Position numbers and translations under genes: made by a program. DNA of 42,081 nt from positions 1 to 42,081 of the forward strand of contig CAMBFX010000008.1 of NCBI GenBank assembly GCA_945865695.1. The letters are read 5' to 3'. The DNA comes from Chryseobacterium gleum. Lineage in GTDB: Bacteria; Bacteroidota; Bacteroidia; Flavobacteriales_D; UBA2798. The notes below the pieces were generated by a model. That model did not search any database. It was given only the letters and a program-made list of their open reading frames with translations, and was not told the DNA's origin. Of the stretch, positions 17,882-27,427 are shown piece by piece (position 1 is the stretch's first letter; each line of letters opens with the position of its first letter).

Positions 17882-18979
17882 CTAGAAATCCACACATTCC
17901 TTCATTCTCACTTTCTTTATATTTTTAGAACGTGATTGCACTTTTTCAAATAGAACTTTATCATCAAATTCAATCACTAATGCAATTTCATGAGAACCCA
18001 TGCTTGATGTTTTGAGATGAGAAACGGTGAAATCAAAACTATAACATAAACGCATGCGATTATATTTATTGAGCGGTGTGATTAATCCTAAATTAAAAAT
18101 GAATGAATCAAATCTTTTTCCAGCTAAAGAGAAATTTTTATTTCTGAACCAAAATCCTGCATAAATCGGATTTTTCACTGTATTGAAACCGATTTGAAAA
18201 GTTTCTAAATTAGATTGCTTTTCATAAATAAATCCTGGTGAATAAATAATATTATTCGGCCCTAAAAAATTAAACGTAGCATGATAAACTGATTTGATAG
18301 GCAATCTACCATCAATTCCCATTAAAGCATCTTTAGGTTTGGTTAAATGATGGAATGAAGCACCTATAGTGGAAGTCACTTTCGCTTTTTTATCCTCGGA
18401 ATGGCCTAAATTAAATTTCACCACTGCACCTGCACCAAAATCAGGATAAATAATTCTATCATTAGCCGGAATTACGAAATTACTTTCATTTACATTTCCA
18501 AAAACCTGATCTAGATTATCACTAAAAACTAATTGATCCCAATCAATTCTTTTATGAACGAAGGTGGTGGAAAATCCTACTTGTACTTTTAAATTTTTTG
18601 TTTCAATCGGACGATAAGAATAAATACCACCAATTAAATTCGTACGCAAATTTCCTTCGCCTTCATTATCTGAAACCGCAATTACACCTAATCCAGTATT
18701 TCCAACTGCTTGTGCATCGAGTGACATCGAAAAAGTATTAAACTTACTTGGAATGGGTCCCCATAAATTTCTGAAATTACTTCTAAAACGCATACCATCA
18801 TCCAAGGCCGTCATTCCAGGGTTGTAATAAATAGGATTATTAAAAAATTGCGAGAAATTAGGGTCTTGTGCGAGAGAAATGAAAGAAATGAAAAATAAAA
18901 AAATGACTAATGAAGAACGTTTACTCGAATTGAATAATTTTCTTGTAAAAAAAACAATATTTAATTGACGCATTCTCAT
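17882..18979 (-). CDS. PorP/SprF family type IX secretion system outer membrane protein
   Basis: AQDPNFSQFFNNPIYYNPGMTALDDGMRFRSNFRNLWGPIPSKFNTFSMSLD; start at ATG 18979, which forms an ATGA overlap with the upstream stop codon. Confidence 0.92.
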   Translation of the reverse strand: MRMRQLNIVFFTRKLFNSSKRSSLVIFLFFISFISLAQDPNFSQFFNNPIYYNPGMTALDDGMRFRSNFRNLWGPIPSKFNTFSMSLDAQAVGNTGLGVIAVSDNEGEGNLRTNLIGGIYSYRPIETKNLKVQVGFSTTFVHKRIDWDQLVFSDNLDQVFGNVNESNFVIPANDRIIYPDFGAGAVVKFNLGHSEDKKAKVTSTIGASFHHLTKPKDALMGIDGRLPIKSVYHATFNFLGPNNIIYSPGFIYEKQSNLETFQIGFNTVKNPIYAGFWFRNKNFSLAGKRFDSFIFNLGLITPLNKYNRMRLCYSFDFTVSHLKTSSMGSHEIALVIEFDDKVLFEKVQSRSKNIKKVRMKECVDF

Positions 18980-21900
18980 TTTATAATCGTTACGGTTCCT
19001 GATGCGCGATAAAATCCATTTGGATATTTCATTCCTTGCCAAATTTGTTCATCTAAAAATGTTGCATCCACTTTCCATACATAAGCATCTTGAGGTAAAG
19101 GCTGTCCATTAAAAGTTCCATCCCAAGCTTCTTTCGGTCGAGTATTTTCTATCGCTTCGGATTCCCATATTAAATTTCCCCAAGCATCCCAAATGGTGAT
19201 ATGATAGGTTTTCAATCCAACACCTTTGGGTAAAAAATGTGAAACTTCATAAAATGGACTTCCTGGTTGAATAGCATTCGGCACAAATAAACCACCAAAA
19301 TAATCTACATCGATGGTTTGATAAATGGTATCTGTACAACCAAAAGCATTTGTTGCACTCAATAACACTCCGAAAAATCCAAAATAATCGTAACGTTCAA
19401 TTGGATCTACCTCAACCGAAGAATCTCCATTACCAAAATCCCATTCATAACTTATTCCTCCTGAAGTTTCATTGGTAAATTGAATGGTTCCACTATTCGG
19501 ATCTCCAATATTTTGATAGGTAAAATCTGCAATTGGTGTTGGGAAAATTTCAATAACATTATTGATGGTTATTACATCCGTACATCCGCCCAATCCAGTA
19601 ACCGTAAAAGTTACATCGTAAACTCCTGCGTTAACAAAAATATGATTCGGATTTTCATCAGTAGAAGTTTCTCCATCACCAAAATCCCAGAAGTAAGAAA
19701 CTCCATTGGTATCAAGTGATGTAAATGTTACGGGTTGTCCTGCACATCCAGTTGGATTCACAGCGAAATCTGCTTCTGGTGTTGGATAAATAGTATAAAC
19801 AAAAATGCTGGTGTCTAAACATCCATTCAATGAAGTTGCAATTAATGTGATGGTATTACTTCCTGTTGTGGTAAAGGTAACAGAAGGATTATTTAAAACA
19901 GAGGTTTGTCCATTACCAAAATCCCATTCAAATCCAACTGCATTCGTGGAATTATTATTCATATTCACGGTATGCGGAGCGGAGCAGAAACTACTATCAG
20001 AAGGAAAAAATGAGGCCCCCGGTTTTGGAAAAACAGTTACTACTACATAAGCGGTATCTGTACATCCATTGGTACTTTGTGCAGCCAACATCACTGTATA
20101 ATTTCCAGCATTGGTATAAGTATGCGAGGGATTTACTTGGATAGAAGTATTTCCATCACCAAAATTCCAAGCATAAAATGTTGCACCTGTGGTATTATTT
20201 GTAAATGAAACATTCAACGATTCGCAACCTTGCAACGGAGAAGGAACAAACGAAGTAATTGGATTTACTCTAACCACAATATCATGCGAAATACTTGCCA
20301 AACATCCATTTACTAATGAAGTTCCTGTGAGTGTAACGGTATACGTTCCTGTGGCGGGATAAGAATGCGTTGGATTTGTTAATGTAGAAAATGTTCCATC
20401 ACCAAAATCCCAATTAAATCCTCCTACTCCAGTAGATAAATTTGTAAAGGTGAAATTTTGATTCACACAAACCGAATCTGGTACGGTAGAAAAATCTAAT
20501 TGTGGCTCTGGAAAAACAGTTATTTGAACCGAGGTGGTATCAAAACTACAACCATCATTTATCATTAAAGAAACAGTATAAATTCCATCTGTTGCAAAAG
20601 TATGAGTTGGACTTTGGTCAGTAGAAACATTTCCATCACCAAAATCCCAACTATAAAAATTTGCGCCAGTAGAAAACTGTGTGAAATCTACAGTGAGTGG
20701 TGCACAACCTGAAGTTATACTTGTATTAAAAAAAGCATTGACAATATTTGGTAATACCGTAATCGTTTGGGTGGTTGTATCTGCTCCGCACTCATTTTGC
20801 AAAATAAGTGTAATGGTAAAAGTAGTATCTTCTAATCCAGTAACAAATGTATGCGTAAACAAAGAATCAGAAGTATTTCCGAATGTTCCATTGCCAAAAT
20901 CCCAACTAAATGAATCAGGTAATCCCACCGAATTATTCGCAAATATTGGATTGAATGGAGAACAACCTACGCTGAAATCTGTTCCGAATATAGCAGTAGG
21001 AATAGGCATTACCTTTACAGAATCATTATGAAAAACGGTTCCGCAAAAATTGGTTACCTCTAAAGTGATATAATAAGTGGTATCCGCTAAAAAACCTGCA
21101 TTGTAAATTTCATTACCAGGATTGGCATTGGTAGAAGTATTTCCATTTCCGAAATTCCAGAGATAAGAAATTCCAGCACCAGAAGATAAATCGGTGAAGG
21201 CAACTGTTAAAGGTCCACAGGCAGAATCTGGAGCAAGAGAGAAATTTGAAGTGGGCGGCTCTAAAACATTAATGGTAGAAGTCATCACATCATCGCAACC
21301 AAAAGGAGTAGTAGCCGTTAAAGTAATGGTATATGTTCCGATGGATAAATAAATATGTGAAGGATTTTGTTGTAAAGAAGTTCCTCCATCACCGAATGTC
21401 CAACTCCATTGATTGGCAATTGTAGTTGTATTTGTCATTACTGCCGCAGCACCAACACAAACATTAGCGGGATGAGTAAAATTCAATACTGGTAATGGAC
21501 GAACATTAATAATTCTTGTGCTGGAATTCTGGCAACCTGTTACTGGATCCGTTACTGTGTAGGTGATAATGTGTGAACCCACTCCTGCAATTGCTGGATT
21601 AAAAGTTCCGTTAATCACATTGGTAATTCCTGTACCACTCCATGTTCCTCCTAATGGGTTTCCAACTAAATCGAATGGCAAACGGTCAGTACAAGCATTC
21701 AAATCAATTCCAGGATCAATAAAGGGTAAAGGATGAACAATGACTTGCATCTGATCAAAAGTCTGACAGTTTCCTACACCTGTTGTATAAGTCAAAGTAT
21801 AAGTTCCTGCTGTGAGCGGAGAAAAAAGTCCCGCTTGTGAAACACTCGTTCCTGCCCAAAATCCACCTGCAGGCAAACCAGTAAGGTTCAAAGATGGTGA

Positions 21901-24900
21901 ATTCAAACACATTTGCTGATCTAAACCTGCAACAGATGGAACAGGATCAATTACAGTAATTATTTTATCATCCGAATCTGTACATCCAAATCCTACTGTA
22001 GTAAAAGTATAGGTTACCGTAAATGTTCCCACTCCACTCGGAGTAAAAACTCCTCCTGTGGTAATATTTGGTCCGCTCCAAGCTCCTCCTATTGGAGTAG
22101 CAGAAAAATTTATTGGAGCAGGTAAATTACAAATGGTCGTATCTAATCCAACATTTACTGATGGTAAAGCATTAACATCGGCAATTAAATTATCTGTATT
22201 TACACATCCATTCACAACCGATGTAAGTGAATAAGTCAAAGTAAAACTTCCCATTCCTGCTGTTAATGGATTAAAATTATTTCCCGTAATTCCTGTTCCG
22301 CTCCAAGTTCCGCCAATAGGTGTTCCACTAAGAGAAACGATTCCATTATCTACACAAACAGCAAAATCGGGTCCTGCATTTACTACAGGTAAAGCTAAAA
22401 CAGTTATATCAACATTATCGCTAGTCTGACAAGATCCTGCTCCCAATGAATAGGTCAATGTAAATACTCCTACACTTGAAGGAGTAAAAATTCCACCCGC
22501 TGTTACATTTGTTCCGCTCCATGTTCCTCCTGCAGGTAATCCCACTAAATTTAATGCAGAAGAATTTAAGCAAACTTGTGCATTATTTCCTGCATTAAGA
22601 GGAACAGGATTTATTACTGTGATATTTGCATTATCCGATGCAGTACATCCATTTATATTGGTAAAAGTATAAGTAACAGTAAAAACACCTACTCCACTTG
22701 GAGTGAATGCTCCTGCTGGGGTGAGATTGGGCCCACTCCATGTTCCTCCAATGGGAGTTCCATTCAATTGTTCAGCGATAGGTTGATTACAAAATGATAA
22801 ATCTGGTCCTGCAGAAACAGCTGTTGCATTATTCACAGTAATAGTAACTGAGGCAATTCCATCACAACCGGCACCTGTTCCTGTCAAAGTATAGGTAGTA
22901 GTTACACTTGGAGAAACATTTAAAATTGCATTTGTTCCCACTATTGAAGTTCCATCACTCCAAGAATAAGTAGTTCCACCATTTGCAGTGAGCGTAACAT
23001 TTTCTCCTCCACAAATTGTAGTGGTAGAAGGAGTAATAGTAACAATTGGTGCAGGATTAACAACCACATTTGTTGTTGCACTCGCACCCGTACATCCATT
23101 TACTGTTGCAAAAACAGTATAAATTCCTGATGTGGCAGAAGAAGCTGAGGCGATGAAAGGATTTTGGGATACAGAAGAAAAAGTATTCGGTCCACTCCAA
23201 GTATAACTGGCATTAGCGATAGTACTTGCTGTTAAATCTAATTGTTCTCCTTCACAAATAGGAGAATTATTATTCGCAACTGGAGCAGGCGGAGAATTAT
23301 TCACTGTAATATTTTGATTTGCATTTACTGTTCCACATGCATTGGTGACCGAAATATTTATCAAAGGAGTTCCTCCAGCGGAGAACGTAATTGTTCCTGG
23401 AATATTTGCAGAAGAGTTAGTAGGTGTTCCACCGGGAAATGTCCAAGAATAATTAGTGATGGGAGAGGAGCAATCAATATAGTTTGCCACTGGAGTGATA
23501 GATTGCGAAGCACAAATAGAACCAATTGGATTCAATGTTACTTGTGGTGGTCCATTTACAACAACAGGTTTTGTGGCAACAATAGCACCACATGAATTTG
23601 ATATAATCAATTTCACGGTGTAATTTCCCACTTCATTAAAAGTGATTTGCGGCTCAAAAGAATTTGCATTTGTTCCATTGGTAAATGCAAAAGTTCCTGC
23701 GGAAGGAAGACAAGGTGAACCATTAAATAAAACGGTCCAAACATAATTGACATTACAAGTATTTAAAGTAGTAGATGTATTATCAATATTTGATACTAAT
23801 GGAAAACATCCTGTTGAAGCTGAAAGAGTAAATGCTGGCACTGGAGGATTTTCTACGCAAATAACATGACTCTCTGTTGTTGTTGTGCATGAATTTTGCG
23901 CACTTAAACTTACCGTATAAGTTCCAGGTGCGGTAAACGTATGAGCTTGCGATGAGTTGTTCAAAACAGTTGTCGTGGGAGAACCATCACCCCAATTCCA
24001 AACAAAAACAGTGTTTGAACTACAAGCAGAATTATATCCTAAAACGGATGTATTGGTAAATGATACTGATGAGTTTGTACAAACTGGATTCTGAAACGGT
24101 GTAAAATGTGCTTCTGGCCCTGCAAAAATACGAATAGGTGTAACCGTTGCCGTTGAGCTATCACAAGCATTTCTGGCTGTAATAGAAAAAACATATGCGC
24201 CAGCAAGATTAGGACAAGATGATTGAGTATACGTATGACAAATACTAGAGGGAGGAGGATGAGGAAAATACTCAAAAGGAGAACCATCTCCGTAATCTAC
24301 TCGGTAAGTAGTGGAAATATGATTTCCAGCTGCATTTGAGAGAGGAAAACAAAGGGTTATAGGCGCACAACCATTTGTACTACCAGGGTTAGCAACGCCA
24401 ATAGCAGGATTCGTAATATTGGAGACTAATTGTGTTGCTGTGTTCACGCATCCATTTGTTCCAGTAACCGTATACGTCAATGTAAAAATTCCAGCGGTTG
24501 AATAAGTATGTGTTGTACCTCCGCCAGGAAAAGTACCAGCGCCCGCTGTAAAATTGGGAGAACCATCTCCCCAGTTAATCACCCAACTATTATTAGAAGC
24601 TGGAATAGTATTATCAAAAACTTGCAAATTAAAAGTACTTCCATCACAATTTTTAAAATCAGTAAATGGATCTAGCAATGAAGCGCCAGGAGATTGATTC
24701 ACCGTGATAGTATTTGTAACAGTGTCCGTGCAACCAAATAAATTTTGTATCACTAATGAAACATTGAAGGTTTGGGTTCCATTTCCGGGAGCCACAAAAA
24801 GATGGGTTGGATTTTGAAGGGTAGAAGTATTTAAAGAACCAGAAGCTGGATTACCAAAATTCCAAGAATAAGTTAATCCAACTCCTATTGAAGTGTTGGT

Positions 24901-25278
24901 AAAAATCACTGGCGTTGAAGAGCATTGATTATTGGGAGAAGAAGTAAAAGCCGCCGTAGGCACAGGGTTAACATTAACTGTTGCTTGATCATTATCAACA
25001 TTAGCTCCATCATCAACGGTTAAAATATAGGTTGTTGTTGTTGTAGCCGTACAAATTGGGTTCGGGCAATTAGTGCATGATAATCCCGCAGCAGGGGACC
25101 AATTGTAAGTATAAGTTCCAGTTCCTCCTATGGCAGATAGAATGCCACCTAAAGTAACGGAGTCTCCAACGCAAATATTTTCATTAGGCCCTGCATTTAC
25201 ATTGAGTGGTTGAGCTATCATCTCCTTAGAAAAGAAAGAAAATACAGTTAGAATAACAATATAAAGAAATTTTCTCAT
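18976..25278 (-). CDS. Giant (2100 aa) PKD-repeat surface protein with gliding-motility/T9SS type B C-terminal domain
   Basis: Signal peptide; many PKD motifs (WDFGDG.S..NP.H.Y); C-terminus LFVPNAIQPG...YHITIWDAWGNLIWES...WDGTFNGQPLPQDAYVWKVDA. Confidence 0.93.
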   Translation of the reverse strand: MRKFLYIVILTVFSFFSKEMIAQPLNVNAGPNENICVGDSVTLGGILSAIGGTGTYTYNWSPAAGLSCTNCPNPICTATTTTTYILTVDDGANVDNDQATVNVNPVPTAAFTSSPNNQCSSTPVIFTNTSIGVGLTYSWNFGNPASGSLNTSTLQNPTHLFVAPGNGTQTFNVSLVIQNLFGCTDTVTNTITVNQSPGASLLDPFTDFKNCDGSTFNLQVFDNTIPASNNSWVINWGDGSPNFTAGAGTFPGGGTTHTYSTAGIFTLTYTVTGTNGCVNTATQLVSNITNPAIGVANPGSTNGCAPITLCFPLSNAAGNHISTTYRVDYGDGSPFEYFPHPPPSSICHTYTQSSCPNLAGAYVFSITARNACDSSTATVTPIRIFAGPEAHFTPFQNPVCTNSSVSFTNTSVLGYNSACSSNTVFVWNWGDGSPTTTVLNNSSQAHTFTAPGTYTVSLSAQNSCTTTTESHVICVENPPVPAFTLSASTGCFPLVSNIDNTSTTLNTCNVNYVWTVLFNGSPCLPSAGTFAFTNGTNANSFEPQITFNEVGNYTVKLIISNSCGAIVATKPVVVNGPPQVTLNPIGSICASQSITPVANYIDCSSPITNYSWTFPGGTPTNSSANIPGTITFSAGGTPLINISVTNACGTVNANQNITVNNSPPAPVANNNSPICEGEQLDLTASTIANASYTWSGPNTFSSVSQNPFIASASSATSGIYTVFATVNGCTGASATTNVVVNPAPIVTITPSTTTICGGENVTLTANGGTTYSWSDGTSIVGTNAILNVSPSVTTTYTLTGTGAGCDGIASVTITVNNATAVSAGPDLSFCNQPIAEQLNGTPIGGTWSGPNLTPAGAFTPSGVGVFTVTYTFTNINGCTASDNANITVINPVPLNAGNNAQVCLNSSALNLVGLPAGGTWSGTNVTAGGIFTPSSVGVFTLTYSLGAGSCQTSDNVDITVLALPVVNAGPDFAVCVDNGIVSLSGTPIGGTWSGTGITGNNFNPLTAGMGSFTLTYSLTSVVNGCVNTDNLIADVNALPSVNVGLDTTICNLPAPINFSATPIGGAWSGPNITTGGVFTPSGVGTFTVTYTFTTVGFGCTDSDDKIITVIDPVPSVAGLDQQMCLNSPSLNLTGLPAGGFWAGTSVSQAGLFSPLTAGTYTLTYTTGVGNCQTFDQMQVIVHPLPFIDPGIDLNACTDRLPFDLVGNPLGGTWSGTGITNVINGTFNPAIAGVGSHIITYTVTDPVTGCQNSSTRIINVRPLPVLNFTHPANVCVGAAAVMTNTTTIANQWSWTFGDGGTSLQQNPSHIYLSIGTYTITLTATTPFGCDDVMTSTINVLEPPTSNFSLAPDSACGPLTVAFTDLSSGAGISYLWNFGNGNTSTNANPGNEIYNAGFLADTTYYITLEVTNFCGTVFHNDSVKVMPIPTAIFGTDFSVGCSPFNPIFANNSVGLPDSFSWDFGNGTFGNTSDSLFTHTFVTGLEDTTFTITLILQNECGADTTTQTITVLPNIVNAFFNTSITSGCAPLTVDFTQFSTGANFYSWDFGDGNVSTDQSPTHTFATDGIYTVSLMINDGCSFDTTSVQITVFPEPQLDFSTVPDSVCVNQNFTFTNLSTGVGGFNWDFGDGTFSTLTNPTHSYPATGTYTVTLTGTSLVNGCLASISHDIVVRVNPITSFVPSPLQGCESLNVSFTNNTTGATFYAWNFGDGNTSIQVNPSHTYTNAGNYTVMLAAQSTNGCTDTAYVVVTVFPKPGASFFPSDSSFCSAPHTVNMNNNSTNAVGFEWDFGNGQTSVLNNPSVTFTTTGSNTITLIATSLNGCLDTSIFVYTIYPTPEADFAVNPTGCAGQPVTFTSLDTNGVSYFWDFGDGETSTDENPNHIFVNAGVYDVTFTVTGLGGCTDVITINNVIEIFPTPIADFTYQNIGDPNSGTIQFTNETSGGISYEWDFGNGDSSVEVDPIERYDYFGFFGVLLSATNAFGCTDTIYQTIDVDYFGGLFVPNAIQPGSPFYEVSHFLPKGVGLKTYHITIWDAWGNLIWESEAIENTRPKEAWDGTFNGQPLPQDAYVWKVDATFLDEQIWQGMKYPNGFYRASGTVTIIK
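19430..21430 (-). repeat. Nine tandem PKD-type repeats, ~240-bp period
   Basis: W(D/N/T)FG(N/D)G motifs at about 19433, 19678, 19916, 20157, 20399, 20639, 20897, 21147, 21393. Confidence 0.85.
21630..22800 (-). repeat. Six tandem ~73-aa repeats (L.G.P.GG.W.G....G.F.P...G..T.TY)
   Basis: GTWSG-type core codons recur near 21633, 21853, 22074, 22297, 22511, 22731 (~220-bp period). Confidence 0.85.
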
Positions 25279-25292
25279 TTAAACTATGATGA

Positions 25293-25309
25293 CAAATATA
25301 TCAAATATA
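25293..25309 (-). promoter_or_regulatory. Two adjacent TATATTTG (-7 type) elements for the giant adhesin
   Basis: caaatata at 25293-25300 and 25302-25309 on + = TATATTTG on -, 15-31 nt upstream of ATG 25278; no clear -33 TTG. Confidence 0.45.
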
Positions 25310-25385
25310 TAAGAGAATTCTAGTACGTAGTTTACCCTAATTCATCAACCGAGAAATGTTTGCAATAATTTATTTGAGGAGAGAA

Positions 25386-25874
25386 CTATTTCATCCCTTT
25401 TAGCATGTCCATATCCACATTTTCCTTGAATTCGATATCTATTTTTTTACCGATTCCCCAAACTCTACCTTTAATCCAGCCTTTTACTTTTACGGTTACC
25501 TTTCCACTTCCCAATGAAGTTAAAGCCGATTTTAAGGCTGCGCTCATCAGTTGCTCTCGATCGGTAGAAATAATAATATCGTAATTATCCTCTGTTTTTT
25601 TCTTGATGATAATTTTATCTCCTAAATCTGCTTTTCCTGCTTCAGTTCCTCCAATAAAAAGATCTAGTTTAGCTTTTACCACTTTTATTTTGAAATTATT
25701 TGGGTTATCCAGTTTAACATTGATAGTAATTTCAATATTATCGGAAGTCATTGAACCCACTGAAACATCATTTATTCCGTTAAATTCTAATTCCTGAATT
25801 TTACAAGAGCTACCAAAAAACATCAGCGCCAACATAGCAGCGCTGATAATATACTTAAAGTTCAATTGAATCAT
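25386..25874 (-). CDS. LEA type 2 family lipoprotein-like protein
   Basis: Signal + FFGSSCK lipobox, KLDNPNNFKIKVVKAKLDLFIGG LEA14-like motif; start ATG 25874 overlaps the upstream peptidase stop. Confidence 0.75.
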   Translation of the reverse strand: MIQLNFKYIISAAMLALMFFGSSCKIQELEFNGINDVSVGSMTSDNIEITINVKLDNPNNFKIKVVKAKLDLFIGGTEAGKADLGDKIIIKKKTEDNYDIIISTDREQLMSAALKSALTSLGSGKVTVKVKGWIKGRVWGIGKKIDIEFKENVDMDMLKGMK

Positions 25875-25878
25875 TTTT

Positions 25879-27249
25879 TTATTGGTGGCTTTCTCCAAAA
25901 TAACGAAAGAACAACGGAATAGTTTCAATTCCTTTCAAATAGTTAAAAACTCCGTAATGTTCATTGGGTGAATGAATCGCATCTGAATCTAAACCAAATC
26001 CAAATAATACTGAATCTAAACCTAATTCCTTCTTAAACAAAGCAACAATTGGAATACTTCCTCCACCTCTAGTAGGAACTGGTTTTTTTCCAAAAGCTTC
26101 TTCCATTGCACGACTTGCTGCTCTGAATGCTGGTGAGTCCATCGCAATAACAATTGGCTCTCCACCATGATGAGGACGAACTTCCACTTTAACGCTTGGT
26201 GGAGCAATTTTATTAAAATGATCGGTAAATAATTTAGTGATTTCACTCGAAACTTGATTAGGAACCAAACGCATCGAAATTTTCGCGAATGCTTTAGAAG
26301 GCAATACCGTTTTTGCTCCTTCTCCAATGTATCCACCCCAAATTCCATTTACATCTAAAGTTGGACGAATACCTGTTCTCTCGGTTGTGGTATATCCTTT
26401 TTCGCCATGTAAATCTGCAATATCTAAATGCTTTTTATATTCCGCTTCATTGAAAGGTGCTTTGCCTAATTCATCCCGTTCTGCTTTTGAAAGTTCAGCC
26501 ACTTTATCATAAAATCCATCAATGGTAATATGATTATTTTCATCGTGCATCGATGCAATCATTTTTGCAAGAATATTGATTGGATTTGCCACCGCACCAC
26601 CATAAACTCCCGAATGTAAATCACGATTTGGTCCAGTTACCTCCACTTCTAAATAACTTAATCCACGAAGACCAGTATCAATAGAAGGAATATCATTGGC
26701 TATCATTGCTGTGTCTGAAATCAAAATAATATCTGCTTTCAATCTTTCTTTATTGGCGGCAACAAAAGTTCCTAAATTATCTGAACCCACTTCTTCTTCA
26801 CCTTCTATCATGAATTTCACATTACAAGTAAGTGAATTTGTTTTTAGCATGGTTTCAAATGCTTTTACATGCATATACATTTGACCTTTATCATCACAAG
26901 CACCACGTGCATAAATTTTTCCATCTTTAATCACTGGCTCGAATGGAGGTGATGTCCACAAATCGAGTGGATCGGCAGGTTGAACATCATAATGACCGTA
27001 AACCAAAACGGTTGGTAATTTAGCATCTAAGAACTTTTCTCCATAAACAATTGGATAACCTTTTGTAGGACAAATTTCTACTTTATCGGCACCTGCTTCA
27101 ATTAATCTTTTTTTCACTTCTTCGGCCGTTCTCAAAACATCGTTTTTATATTTTGGATCTGCACTTACAGAAGGGATTCTTAATAAATCCAACAATTCAT
27201 TGATGAAACGATCTTTATTTTGATCGATATAGGCTTTGTGTTCATTCAT
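25879..27249 (-). CDS. M20/M25/M40 family dipeptidase
   Basis: VYGHYDVQPADPLDLWTSPPFEPVIKDGKIYARGACDDKGQ, EGEEEVGS, GGSIPIV. Confidence 0.95.
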   Translation of the reverse strand: MNEHKAYIDQNKDRFINELLDLLRIPSVSADPKYKNDVLRTAEEVKKRLIEAGADKVEICPTKGYPIVYGEKFLDAKLPTVLVYGHYDVQPADPLDLWTSPPFEPVIKDGKIYARGACDDKGQMYMHVKAFETMLKTNSLTCNVKFMIEGEEEVGSDNLGTFVAANKERLKADIILISDTAMIANDIPSIDTGLRGLSYLEVEVTGPNRDLHSGVYGGAVANPINILAKMIASMHDENNHITIDGFYDKVAELSKAERDELGKAPFNEAEYKKHLDIADLHGEKGYTTTERTGIRPTLDVNGIWGGYIGEGAKTVLPSKAFAKISMRLVPNQVSSEITKLFTDHFNKIAPPSVKVEVRPHHGGEPIVIAMDSPAFRAASRAMEEAFGKKPVPTRGGGSIPIVALFKKELGLDSVLFGFGLDSDAIHSPNEHYGVFNYLKGIETIPLFFRYFGESHQ

Positions 27250-27268
27250 TTTTGTAATTTTTTATTTG

Positions 27269-27276
27269 CAAATATA
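27269..27276 (-). promoter_or_regulatory. Candidate -7 element TATATTTG for the dipeptidase
   Basis: caaatata on + = TATATTTG on -, 20 nt upstream of ATG 27249. Confidence 0.4.
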
Positions 27277-27427
27277 GAATTATTGTATTGTCTAAAAAAG
27301 GAAAAATAATTGTTAGCAAAAATTCAGTCTTGATTCAAAAGGTTTATTTTTTAACTTACTGTGGTGGAATGCAACCTTTAATGGTTTTTTATAGTCAAGA
27401 TTAATGTAAACATGATAAATTTACTGA

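Noticed and set aside
19430-21430. Regular ~240-bp periodicity considered as a CRISPR or satellite array
   Set aside because: Fully explained by tandem PKD protein domains with diverged DNA; no identical repeats or spacers.
22576-23595. Plus-strand ORFs 22576-22797 and 23242-23595 inside the giant adhesin
   Set aside because: Antisense shadows of a long repetitive coding region with biased codons; no motifs or independent start signals.
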